Source of the DNA: an uncultured Flavobacteriales bacterium
GTDB lineage: Bacteria; Bacteroidota; Bacteroidia; Flavobacteriales; Weeksellaceae
Length of the DNA: 42,124 bases
Assembly (NCBI GenBank): GCA_937876095.1
Contig: CALFIE010000079.1
Location: 1-42,124 of the forward strand
Reading direction: 5' to 3'
Positions 7,124 through 15,343 of the stretch are shown here, one piece after another (position 1 is the stretch's first letter; every line of letters begins with the position of its first letter). A program made the translations under genes and the position numbers. Under the pieces are notes generated by a model. It had not been told where the DNA came from and ran no database searches. It was given only the letters and a program-made list of their open reading frames with translations.

Positions 7124-8878
7124 ATGTTCAATATTGAAACGTTACGGTCTAAGTCCGACTCGGAACTGACCAAAATTACTAAAGATTTAGGCGTAAAAAC
7201 CGCCAAAAACAGCACAGAAAACGACAAAATTTTTGCAATTCTAGATTTTCAGGCTTCTAATACCAAACTTGCAAAAGATTATTTCAACGCTACCGAAATT
7301 CCTATGAATTCAGAAGAAAAACCAGCTTCAGTAGCTGCAAAACCAGCCCCGAAAAAAGCCCCGAAAAAAGCTCCGATCAAGAAGAAACCAACTCTTTTGT
7401 CAGAAAAGCAAGTAATTGCTGAACCAGAAACTTTGTTTACAGAAGTTGAAAAACAACAAGAAACGGTGACACAAGTTCCCGCTGAGAACAAAAAACAAAA
7501 TCAACAAAATCAGCAGAAGCAAAAAAGACAAAGAATTACAGCTACAACTGTAGAAGAAACCAAACCAGAAATTGCTCCAGAACCAGAGAGCAACATTGAG
7601 TTACCAACTGCATCACCTCAAATGCAAAATCAAAACCAAGGTAACCAAAAGCAACAACCTCAACACAAAAATCAAAATCAACCCAAAAATCCTAACCAAA
7701 ATAAAAACCAACAGAAAGAACCTGCAGTTACAGAAGAAACTCCTACCAAAAAAGAGTTCAATTTCGATGGTTTGGTTACTATAGAAGGTGTTTTAGAGAT
7801 TTTACCAGACAATTATGGTTTCTTGCGCTCATCAGATTTTTCGTACATCTCATCATCAGATGATGTGTATGTTTCTACCACACAAATTAGAAATTATGGG
7901 TTGAAAACTGGTGACACTGTTCGTGGAATTGTACGTTTACCAAAAGAAGGCGAAAAATATTTCTCTCTCCTAAAACCAACCGAAGTCAATGGTAGAGATT
8001 TGGCCTTTATAAAAGACCGAGTTGCTTTCGAATTTTTAACACCACTTTTCCCTGAAGAAAAATTCAATTTAGCGGGTAGAAATTCTACACTTTCTACCAG
8101 AATTGTAGATTTGTTCACGCCTATTGGTAAAGGTCAACGTGCGATGATTGTGGCACAACCAAAAACTGGTAAAACCATGTTGCTGAAAGATATTGCCAAT
8201 TCTATTTCGGCAAACCATCCAGAAGCATATATGATGATTTTGCTGATAGATGAACGTCCTGAAGAAGTTACCGATATGGAACGAAGCGTAAATGCAGAAG
8301 TAATTGCTTCTACGTTCGACGAACCTGCAGATAAACACGTGAAAGTCGCCAATCTAGTCCTTTCTAAAGCACAAAGAATGGTAGAATGTGGTCATGACGT
8401 CGTAATTCTTCTGGATTCCATCACCAGATTGGCAAGAGCGTACAACACCGTAACTCCAGCTTCCGGGAAAATTCTTTCTGGTGGTGTAGATGCAAATGCG
8501 TTGCATCGCCCTAAAAGATTTTTTGGCGCTGCCAGAAATATTGAAGGTGGCGGTTCTCTCACGATTATCGCAACCGCACTTATAGACACTGGTTCTAAAA
8601 TGGACGAGGTTATCTTCGAGGAATTCAAAGGAACCGGAAATATGGAACTCCAACTCGACCGCAAAATCTCTAACAAGCGAATTTATCCTGCCATAGATTT
8701 GGTTGCTTCTAGCACTAGAAGAGACGATTTGTTGTTAGACGAAGCTACCCAACAAAGAATGTGGATTCTCCGCAAATATCTCTCAGATATGAATCCTGTG
8801 GAAGCCATAGAATTTGTAGAAAAAAACATCAAAGGAACCCGCAACAACGAGGAATTCCTTATGAGTATGAATCGATAA
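7124..8878 (+). CDS. rho: Transcription termination factor Rho with long Q/N-rich insertion
   Basis: Hexameric RNA helicase that ends transcription. The protein has 584 residues; E. coli Rho has 419, and the excess is in the N-terminus. Residues 1-45 form the Rho N-terminal helical domain. Residues about 65-205 are low complexity, first Ala/Pro/Lys-rich, then dominated by Gln and Asn. The RNA-binding OB domain follows (VTIEGVLEILPDNYGFLRS), then the ATPase core with Walker A QPKTGKT (Lys at about 350), LIDERPEEVTDM, the Walker B region VVILLDSITRLARAYN, and GGGSLTIIATALIDTGSKMD. It starts from a promoter overlapping that of DUF4293 and ends at a strong terminator. Confidence 0.97.
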   Translation: MFNIETLRSKSDSELTKITKDLGVKTAKNSTENDKIFAILDFQASNTKLAKDYFNATEIPMNSEEKPASVAAKPAPKKAPKKAPIKKKPTLLSEKQVIAEPETLFTEVEKQQETVTQVPAENKKQNQQNQQKQKRQRITATTVEETKPEIAPEPESNIELPTASPQMQNQNQGNQKQQPQHKNQNQPKNPNQNKNQQKEPAVTEETPTKKEFNFDGLVTIEGVLEILPDNYGFLRSSDFSYISSSDDVYVSTTQIRNYGLKTGDTVRGIVRLPKEGEKYFSLLKPTEVNGRDLAFIKDRVAFEFLTPLFPEEKFNLAGRNSTLSTRIVDLFTPIGKGQRAMIVAQPKTGKTMLLKDIANSISANHPEAYMMILLIDERPEEVTDMERSVNAEVIASTFDEPADKHVKVANLVLSKAQRMVECGHDVVILLDSITRLARAYNTVTPASGKILSGGVDANALHRPKRFFGAARNIEGGGSLTIIATALIDTGSKMDEVIFEEFKGTGNMELQLDRKISNKRIYPAIDLVASSTRRDDLLLDEATQQRMWILRKYLSDMNPVEAIEFVEKNIKGTRNNEEFLMSMNR

Positions 8879-8897
8879 TTCAACTCATAAAATACAG

Positions 8898-8927
8898 AAA
8901 CCGCCCAAAATTTTGGGCGGTTTTTTT
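8898..8927 (+). terminator. Rho-independent terminator of rho
   Basis: AAACCGCCCAAAA pairs with its complement through 8923, giving a GC-rich stem that runs directly into seven T. It lies 20 bases after the rho stop. Confidence 0.9.
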
Positions 8928-8986
8928 GTGAAATTTTGTAAAATATGCTTGAATTTTTTAGAAGCACCACGTTTTTGGTTTCTTTA

Positions 8987-9107
8987 CACTTGCAGTCCCG
9001 CTTTTCGCTGTATCATTTGCATTTTTTACCGAATTTCTCCCAATTATAGAACTTTTCTCCCAAAAAAATGCAAAAGATGCCGCTTCAATCGGGGCTATAA
9101 AGACGTT
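8987..9107 (-). repeat. Structured intergenic repeat of Flavobacteriia type
   Basis: Read on the minus strand, the element begins CCCCGATTGAAGCGGCATC and ends GATACAGCGAAAAGCGGGA. Between these is a long inverted repeat in which TTTTGCATTTTTT (near 9077) pairs with AAAAAATGCAAA (near 9020). I recognise the bordering motifs (GATTGAAGCGGCATC and GATACAGCGAAAAGC) from intergenic spacers of other Flavobacteriia, with variable inner stems; this is recollection, not a search. It has no convincing coding potential: a frame at 8913-9215 has no family resemblance. Confidence 0.6.
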
Positions 9108-9130
9108 TTTCTACTTCGGTTGAAATTTAT

Positions 9131-9151
9131 GGTGCTATTTTTATTAGCACC
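9131..9151 (-). terminator. Short hairpin after the lipoprotein gene
   Basis: GGTGCTA and TAGCACC form a 7-bp stem with a 7-base AT loop, 26 bases past the stop of the minus-strand lipoprotein gene. No strong T-run follows on either strand, so termination is only a possibility. Confidence 0.35.
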
Positions 9152-9177
9152 GATAAATATTTTCATTACAATCATTT

Positions 9178-9777
9178 CTATTCCAACATTGCTGAATCTA
9201 CCCAGCTTTTTGTAACTTTATTCCTAAAATACATTTTACCTTTATGATTTATTGTGCCAAATTCATTGGTTTCAATAAATTCAAAATCTATTTTCCCAAA
9301 AATACTATCATTTACTTTATAAGACGGTTTATCTAACACTAAATTTTGATGAATAACCTTGTATTTTGAGGTGTTTTTTTGGTTTGTATGATTGTAAAAA
9401 TAACCTTTAGTATTGAATTTATTATCTTTACACTGAATCATAATTCCAGCACTCCCAAATCCATTCTCAATACCAATTCCTATATGCAAAGTATCTGAAT
9501 TGGCATAACTTGTTTTGCAATCATAATAATCATATAGTTTAGAATTGCTATTAAAATTAGTTGATGTTTTTAAGTAATATATGATTTGGGTAGATTTTTT
9601 TTTATTTTTGTGATTTAGTGGAAATAAAGATTTTTCAAAATTTTTATTCAAATATTTAAAAACAGTATCTTTCTTAATTGAAGAATCTACTTCTATATTA
9701 CTCCAATTGTTATTCTTATTTGTGCAGTTTAAAGCACTTAAAAACAACAATAAACTTATCAATTTTAAAAATTTCAT
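9178..9777 (-). CDS. Putative lipoprotein, function unknown
   Basis: A 199-residue protein with a lipoprotein signal: MKFLKLISLLLFLSALNC, with the lipobox LSALNC at residues 13-18. The mature part is rich in Lys, Asn, Ser and Tyr and appears mostly beta. No family is recognised and no catalytic motif stands out; a Cys at about 87 and another near 117 might pair. The gene is more AT-rich than its neighbours and stands alone between the rho terminator and the sod promoter, which fits a variable accessory gene. It is convergent with rho. Confidence 0.7.
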   Translation of the reverse strand: MKFLKLISLLLFLSALNCTNKNNNWSNIEVDSSIKKDTVFKYLNKNFEKSLFPLNHKNKKKSTQIIYYLKTSTNFNSNSKLYDYYDCKTSYANSDTLHIGIGIENGFGSAGIMIQCKDNKFNTKGYFYNHTNQKNTSKYKVIHQNLVLDKPSYKVNDSIFGKIDFEFIETNEFGTINHKGKMYFRNKVTKSWVDSAMLE

Positions 9778-9948
9778 ATAGTTCGTTTTTAATCATAAAA
9801 CGTAAAAATACAGTTTTTTGTCATTGACTTTGACAAAGTTTCTTAATCCACAATAAAAATCTAAAATTTTCCTTCATTTTCGGTTCTGTCTATCAAAACA
9901 ATTCTTTTTATCAGAAATTTTTTATAGGGTTTCACTTTCGTTTTTTTT

Positions 9949-9956
9949 ATCTTTGA
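9949..9956 (+). promoter_or_regulatory. -7 element upstream of superoxide dismutase
   Basis: TATCTTTG matches the TAnnTTTG box exactly, 37 bases before the ATG at 9994. No clear TTG is seen at the -33 position, so an activator may be involved or the -33 element is degenerate. Confidence 0.4.
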
Positions 9957-9993
9957 GCCAATAATTATCATTAATACCAAAAAAATAAAAATT

Positions 9994-10593
9994 ATGTCAT
10001 TCGAATTACCAAAATTAGGCTATGCTTATGATGCGCTAGAACCTGCAATAGATGCAAGAACTATGGAAATCCACTATACAAAACACCATCAAGCATACGT
10101 AGATAATCTCAACAATGCCATAAAAGGCACCGAATACGAAGGGAAATCTTTAGAAGAACTTTGCAGAACAGCTTCTGACGTTCCTGCCATCAGAAACAAC
10201 GGAGGTGGACATTACAATCACTCTATGTTTTGGGAACTCTTAACTCCAGGTGGAAGCAATGTTCCTGTTGGTAACGTAGCAAAAGCAATCGAAAATTATG
10301 GCGGTTTCGATAAATTCAAAGAAGATTTTTCTACCGCTGCAAAAACCAGATTTGGTTCTGGTTGGGCTTGGTTGTGCAAAAAAACAGATGGTTCTTTAGA
10401 AATTTGTTCTTCTGCCAATCAAGATAATACACTAATGCCAAATGTAGGTTGCGGAAATCCAGCCATTTTAGGACTTGATGTTTGGGAACATGCTTATTAC
10501 CTCAATTATCAAAACAGAAGACCAGATTATGTATCAGCGTTTTTCAGTGTGATCAATTGGGACAAAGTAGAAGAAAAATACAACCAAAACTAG
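9994..10593 (+). CDS. sodA: Superoxide dismutase, Mn/Fe family (Mn-type signature)
   Basis: Converts superoxide to hydrogen peroxide and oxygen; cytoplasmic, with no signal peptide. At 199 residues it has the normal length. The four metal ligands are H27 (in EIHYTKHH), H76 (in GGHYNHSMFW), D162 and H166 (in LDVWEHAYYL). Gly before H73 and Gln at 143 in SSANQDN follow the Mn-enzyme pattern, in which the outer-sphere Gln comes from the C-terminal domain, although cambialistic enzymes share this in Bacteroidota. It is monocistronic, with a -7 box upstream and a terminator downstream. Confidence 0.96.
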   Translation: MSFELPKLGYAYDALEPAIDARTMEIHYTKHHQAYVDNLNNAIKGTEYEGKSLEELCRTASDVPAIRNNGGGHYNHSMFWELLTPGGSNVPVGNVAKAIENYGGFDKFKEDFSTAAKTRFGSGWAWLCKKTDGSLEICSSANQDNTLMPNVGCGNPAILGLDVWEHAYYLNYQNRRPDYVSAFFSVINWDKVEEKYNQN

Positions 10594-10613
10594 TAGAATT
10601 TTATCTATAATAG

Positions 10614-10646
10614 AAAAGGTTCAGAATATAATTCTGAACCTTTTTT
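10614..10646 (+). terminator. Terminator of sod, shared with the convergent lipoprotein gene
   Basis: AAAAGGTTCAGAAT pairs with its complement around an ATA loop and continues into seven T. The T-run overlaps the stop codon of the minus-strand gene that ends at 10646. The opposite strand also has TTTT after the stem, so it may act both ways. Confidence 0.85.
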
Positions 10647-11062
10647 TATCTGATAGCTGCATTACTAATTCCATTCATTTTAAGACCATATTTCCAGTAA
10701 ACGTAGGCAAAAACTTGATACAGTTTGTACTCAAATTTTAATCCGTAATTCTCGCTTGAATCATAGTCTATAGATGATTCTATCACATTTCGGTACTTAC
10801 CAGAATAGTAATAGGAGTTCCATTCTGTTACCAAAAAAGTATTTCTGGTTTTCAGGTAACTGACGGAGTAGTAATTCATAGGTTTTGCAATGGCATTCAA
10901 AAAATAATCGTATTGCGAATCTAGCACATCTAATTCCCATTCTCCATCTTCATTTTTTTCGGGCTTGATTTCTTTTTTATTTTCGGTGATGGTGTTGCTT
11001 TTTTGGGCAGAACAATTCCACACAAAAACAGAAAAAGCCAAGAGAAATATTATTTTTTTCAT
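10646..11062 (-). CDS. DUF6146 family lipoprotein
   Basis: A 138-residue protein beginning MKKIIFLLAFSVFVWNCSAQ, a lipoprotein signal with the Cys at residue 17. After a charged linker comes the conserved part with AKPMNYYSVSYLKTRNTFLVTEWN and, near the end, YKLYQVFAYVYWKYGL, which I match from memory to DUF6146, a Bacteroidota-specific family of unknown function. The pattern of Tyr, Trp and Asn is characteristic. It is expected to sit in the periplasm, anchored to a membrane. The 65-base gap to the upstream nuclease gene on the same strand would allow co-transcription. Confidence 0.72.
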   Translation of the reverse strand: MKKIIFLLAFSVFVWNCSAQKSNTITENKKEIKPEKNEDGEWELDVLDSQYDYFLNAIAKPMNYYSVSYLKTRNTFLVTEWNSYYYSGKYRNVIESSIDYDSSENYGLKFEYKLYQVFAYVYWKYGLKMNGISNAAIR

Positions 11063-11127
11063 TTCAAAAAAATAGTTGGAATTTCTATAATTACAAATTC
11101 AATCAAATAATCAGTAGTAGTTTTCCA

Positions 11128-12330
11128 TTACTTTGCTGGTACATACTCTTTTTGGATTACAGAAACTGCTGGGAAATGGTCGCTATATCCACCTGTGAAA
11201 TTATCTCCTGACCAAGAACGAAACGGATATCCTTTGTACTGACCATCTGTTGTGATTAAGTAATATGGTGCAAATATTTCTGCTTTGTAGAAAGAATAGG
11301 TTTTTCTGATTCCTGAATCGCTCAACAAATTTTTAGAAATAATGATTTGGTCGAACAAATTAGGCGCATCTCTATAACCGAGAGATGCTACTCCGTTTTT
11401 GAACATCTTATACATTAAATCATAATATGGTTTTTGTTCTGACAAATCTTTGGGATCTCCTACTGCTCCTAAATGTTGGGTAATACTTTTGTCAACTGGA
11501 TCATCATTGAAATCGCCCATTGCAAACATAATTGTAGATGGATCTTCTGCACGAACTTTGTCCATTTCGGATTTCAAAACAGCAGCAGCTGCATTTCTAC
11601 GAGGAGCAGATTTAGCTTCACCACCACTTCTGGAAGGCCAATGATTCATAAATATCGCTGTTTTTTCGCCATCTAACAAACCTTTTACCACTAGAATATC
11701 TCTGGTATAAGATCTTTTACCTTCTTCATCAAAAATCACTACTTCTTTTTTGTAAGAATCGGTCACCACAAATCTATTTTTTTGGTAAATAATGGCTACA
11801 TCTATTCCACGAGCATCGTAGGAATTGTAATGTACAATTCCGTAATTGCTTTTTGCTAATGCAGGATGACTGATCAAATCTTTTACTACATTTCTGTTTT
11901 CTACCTCTATCAATCCGCAAATTACAGGATTATCATTAGTGTACTGTCTTCCTAACTCAGAAATTACTCTTGCTTCATTTGCTAATTTCTGTTTATACAG
12001 TTTGCTGTTGTAATTTTTGGCACTTTTTGGGGTAAAATCATCCGCCAAAATCTGATGGCGTATTACTTTTTTATCCTTCAGCAAATCATCATTCCATGGT
12101 CCTTTGTATTCTTCTGTAGTTTGCAAAAATTTCAAAGAATCTATAGGAACACTCCGGTGAAATGCTGGATTAGAAATTGGCAAAGTCCCATCTATATAAT
12201 CCGCAGATGGAATAGTGTCCCACATATTTTCTACATTAAGAAATGCGATGGTTGCTCTTTTCACCATTCTTTTTTGAGAGAATCCAAGTGTAAAAAACAA
12301 AATAAATAGTATAATAATCGATTTTTTCAT
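11128..12330 (-). CDS. Secreted endonuclease/exonuclease/phosphatase family protein
   Basis: A 400-residue protein with a Sec signal (MKKSIIILFILFFTLGFSQ). The EEP fold is marked by FLNVENMWDT (the Asn/Glu region near 30), GLIEVENRNVV (metal-binding Glu), FMNHWPSRSGG (catalytic His with Pro-Ser-Arg), FAMGDFNDDP (Asp and Asn) and the final YSDHFPAVSV (Asp-His pair). All catalytic positions seem present. Members cleave phosphodiester or phosphomonoester bonds in DNA, RNA or other phosphoesters. The gene is divergent from a TonB receptor and a DUF5689 lipoprotein, so extracellular or periplasmic nucleic-acid breakdown linked to uptake is a reasonable inference. Confidence 0.88.
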   Translation of the reverse strand: MKKSIIILFILFFTLGFSQKRMVKRATIAFLNVENMWDTIPSADYIDGTLPISNPAFHRSVPIDSLKFLQTTEEYKGPWNDDLLKDKKVIRHQILADDFTPKSAKNYNSKLYKQKLANEARVISELGRQYTNDNPVICGLIEVENRNVVKDLISHPALAKSNYGIVHYNSYDARGIDVAIIYQKNRFVVTDSYKKEVVIFDEEGKRSYTRDILVVKGLLDGEKTAIFMNHWPSRSGGEAKSAPRRNAAAAVLKSEMDKVRAEDPSTIMFAMGDFNDDPVDKSITQHLGAVGDPKDLSEQKPYYDLMYKMFKNGVASLGYRDAPNLFDQIIISKNLLSDSGIRKTYSFYKAEIFAPYYLITTDGQYKGYPFRSWSGDNFTGGYSDHFPAVSVIQKEYVPAK

Positions 12331-12498
12331 GACAATAAACTAACTTTATAAAGGATTAATTTGTGACGTTAAAGTTAAAGATATATTCTGAAACATTCCC
12401 AATTATTTTATTACTAAAAAATTCATCGAATGAGAAAAAAGCAAAGCGAAAATTTTGAATTAAATGTTAAATTGTTTTAAGCTATTAATTATTTGAAG

Positions 12499-12506
12499 TA
12501 AATTTG
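12499..12506 (+). promoter_or_regulatory. -7 element of the TonB receptor operon
   Basis: TAAATTTG fits the TAnnTTTG box 47 bases before the receptor ATG. A TTG at a standard -33 distance is not evident. The rest of the 223-base divergent spacer (12331-12553) is AT-rich without clear repeats. Confidence 0.4.
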
Positions 12507-12553
12507 TTACGCCTAATTTCAAATCTTCAATTTGAGAAAATAAATAAATTACT

Positions 12554-15328
12554 ATGTTAAGAAAACTAATTTTAGTCTCTTTGTTTACTTTGCTTCCGGC
12601 AAGTTTCTTATTAGCACAAACCACGGTTTATGCTTATGTGAAAGACCAAGAAGGTAAACCAATAGAGAATGCCGAAGTAGATTTACAACAATCTGACAAT
12701 GATTTGCGGACAGACAAAATTGGGTACTTCCAATTTGTAAATCTCCAACCTGGTCACTACCAAATCGCCATATCCAAAGTAAGTTACGACTCCAAAACAT
12801 TAGAATTTGACGTGGTATCTAATGAAAAACGTAAAGATTTAGGTGTAGTAAGTCTTACTTTTGTACCCACAAATTCAGATGCAGGTGTTGTAGTAATAGA
12901 CGATTCGGTTGCAGATGACGAAGGTAGCTCTATGCAACCAACTGTTGGACTTTTGAGTTCTGGTAGAGATGCTTTTGCAAATGCTGCAGCATTTGAGTTA
13001 GGTGCTTATTGGTTTCGACCAAGAGGTGTAGATATTCGCTATGAAAATATACTTTTCAACGGAGTTTCTATGTCTAAAAATGATGATGGAAAACTCGATT
13101 TTAGCAATTGGGGAGGTTTGAATGATGTAACTAGATATCCACAAGAAAATGCAGACAACCTCAATCCTTCTGAAAATACTTTCGGAAATTTAGGAGGGGT
13201 CGTTTATTACAACACCAGAGCTTCAAGTTACCGAAAAGGTACTTCTTTAGCTTATTCATTAACCAATAGAAGCTATTTCCATAGAGCAATGGCAACCTAT
13301 TCTACTGGTTTGATGAAAAACGGATGGGCTTTCACCTTTTCTGGAAGCAGAAGATGGGCAGATCGTGGTGTGATAGACGGAACTTACCAAGATTCCTATG
13401 CCTATTTTGGTTCTATAGAAAAAAGATTTAGCGATCGATTTGCGATTAACCTAACTGCATTTGGTGCGCCTACTTATAGAGCATCTAACAGTCCGAATAC
13501 ACAAGAAGTTTACGATTTGATGGGTAAAAACTACAACTCTTATTGGGGATGGCAAGATGGTGAAAAACGAAATTCTAGAATTAGAAAAGTTTTTGAACCT
13601 GTATTTCAATTAGCATTTTACAACAAATTGGGCAAAACCAGCAATTGGAACAACACCTTCTCTTACCAACAAGGTAGCGATGCCAGAAGCAGATTAGATT
13701 GGTTCCACGCTTCAGATCCAAACCCAACTTATTACAGAAAATTACCAAGTTTTGCAATTGATAATGGTTCATCTAATGTTGATGATTTAATAAATTCTTG
13801 GCATAATGATCAAAATGTAAGTCAAATAGATTGGAATGCGCTTTATTTGGCTAATTATAACAACAAAACTGATATGAACGGAAATCCAAGAGGCGCTGTT
13901 TATACTGTAGTAGAAGATGTTAACAAAGACAAAACTTTTAATTTTGTGTCTCATTTCGATACCAGATTACAAGAAAACTGGAAACTTAATTTGAATTTTA
14001 ATTATCAAAAATTAAGATCTGATAATTTTAGAAGAATCAAAGATTTGTTGGGCGCCAATTATGCTAATAATTTGAATGCTTTTGGTGGTGATAAACCTTA
14101 TGACTTAGATGCAACAACTACCAATGTTTATGTAGGAGACCGAACTCAATATTCTTATGATTTACTCAGAGATCAATACGGTTTGAATGCCTCTACTGAA
14201 GTAGATTTAGGTAGATGGAATGTGATTGGTTCTGCATTTGCATCGTACTCAGAATCACAAAGAGATGGTAAATTCAGAAATCATTTCTACAAAAATAATT
14301 CTAAAGGGAAAAGCGAAATTTACGACGGACTAGATGCTGGTCTAAAAGCCAAAGTTACTTATAAACTCAATGGTAAAAACTTCTTTGTATATTCTGGAGC
14401 ATTTTTCTCATTAGCACCATCTCTCAACGAAATTTTTGTAAACCCTAGAGTGAATGATTTTTTCACACCTGAACTTAGCAATCAAATCATTAATTCTAAT
14501 GAATTGAGCTATATTTTGAGAGGTCAAATCCTGAAAGTGAGATTGTCTGGTTACTACACTACAATAAATAATTCTACCGAAGTATCTAGATATTTTGCAG
14601 AAGGTTTACAATTGGGAACCAGCGCAACTCCAAGTGATGCATTTGTCGCAGAAATTCTCTCTGGAATTGATAAAAATTACAAAGGAGTAGAATTAGGAAT
14701 CGATTGGAAAATCACTTCTACCTTCAATGCAATTGCAGTAGCAAGCGTTGGTAATTATACCATTACCAACAATCCAAATACGTATTTAGCGATAGATTCT
14801 GATTTGTATGCGGCTGGTTTTCAAAATTTAGGAAAAGCCAATCTACAAGGCTACAAAATTGCTGGTACTCCACAGAAAGCCTACTCTTTTGGTCTGAAAT
14901 ACAACTCTCCTAAATATTGGTGGATTGGTGCTTCTGCTAATTATTTGCAAGACCAATATTTAGATTTCTCTGCACTTAACAGAACCGCTAATTTCTATAC
15001 AGATCCAATTACTGGCGACGACTATTCTGGCTTAGATCCTACCAAACTTGCAGGATTGTTACAGCAGAAGAAATTTGATGACCAATTTATGTTGAATGCA
15101 AATGCAGGAAAATCTTTCTTATTAGGTAAATACAGAATGGGAATCAGTATCAGTGTAAACAATATTCTTAACAATAGAAATTATGTAACTGGTGGTTTTG
15201 AGCAAGGTAGAAAATCCAACTATCCTGAAGCTTTAGAAGAATCACAGAGAGCAATCCCACTTTTCGGACCAAAACTTTGGTACGACAGAGGAACTACTTT
15301 CTTTGGAAATATTTATTTAAGATTTTAA
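12554..15328 (+). CDS. SusC-like TonB-dependent receptor
   Basis: A 924-residue outer-membrane receptor with a signal peptide of about 21 residues (ending SFLLAQ). Residues about 24-95 form a CarboxypepD-regulatory-like beta-sandwich (TVYAYVKDQEGKPIENAEVDL). A plug domain follows (FRPRGVDIRYENILFNGVSM, GGVVYYNTRA), then a beta barrel ending in Phe (FFGNIYLRF). It imports a substrate energised by TonB. The next gene is a DUF5689 lipoprotein 15 bases downstream, in the place where SusD-like surface binding proteins usually sit. With the divergent nuclease this suggests nucleic acid fragments or other phosphoesters as substrate (inference). Confidence 0.92.
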   Translation: MLRKLILVSLFTLLPASFLLAQTTVYAYVKDQEGKPIENAEVDLQQSDNDLRTDKIGYFQFVNLQPGHYQIAISKVSYDSKTLEFDVVSNEKRKDLGVVSLTFVPTNSDAGVVVIDDSVADDEGSSMQPTVGLLSSGRDAFANAAAFELGAYWFRPRGVDIRYENILFNGVSMSKNDDGKLDFSNWGGLNDVTRYPQENADNLNPSENTFGNLGGVVYYNTRASSYRKGTSLAYSLTNRSYFHRAMATYSTGLMKNGWAFTFSGSRRWADRGVIDGTYQDSYAYFGSIEKRFSDRFAINLTAFGAPTYRASNSPNTQEVYDLMGKNYNSYWGWQDGEKRNSRIRKVFEPVFQLAFYNKLGKTSNWNNTFSYQQGSDARSRLDWFHASDPNPTYYRKLPSFAIDNGSSNVDDLINSWHNDQNVSQIDWNALYLANYNNKTDMNGNPRGAVYTVVEDVNKDKTFNFVSHFDTRLQENWKLNLNFNYQKLRSDNFRRIKDLLGANYANNLNAFGGDKPYDLDATTTNVYVGDRTQYSYDLLRDQYGLNASTEVDLGRWNVIGSAFASYSESQRDGKFRNHFYKNNSKGKSEIYDGLDAGLKAKVTYKLNGKNFFVYSGAFFSLAPSLNEIFVNPRVNDFFTPELSNQIINSNELSYILRGQILKVRLSGYYTTINNSTEVSRYFAEGLQLGTSATPSDAFVAEILSGIDKNYKGVELGIDWKITSTFNAIAVASVGNYTITNNPNTYLAIDSDLYAAGFQNLGKANLQGYKIAGTPQKAYSFGLKYNSPKYWWIGASANYLQDQYLDFSALNRTANFYTDPITGDDYSGLDPTKLAGLLQQKKFDDQFMLNANAGKSFLLGKYRMGISISVNNILNNRNYVTGGFEQGRKSNYPEALEESQRAIPLFGPKLWYDRGTTFFGNIYLRF

Positions 15329-15343
15329 TACTTTTTAATACTA

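Noticed and set aside
8913..9215. A plus-strand frame of 100 codons after rho
   Set aside because: It starts inside the rho terminator and runs through the structured repeat; its Cys/Phe-rich composition reflects the repeat, not a protein.
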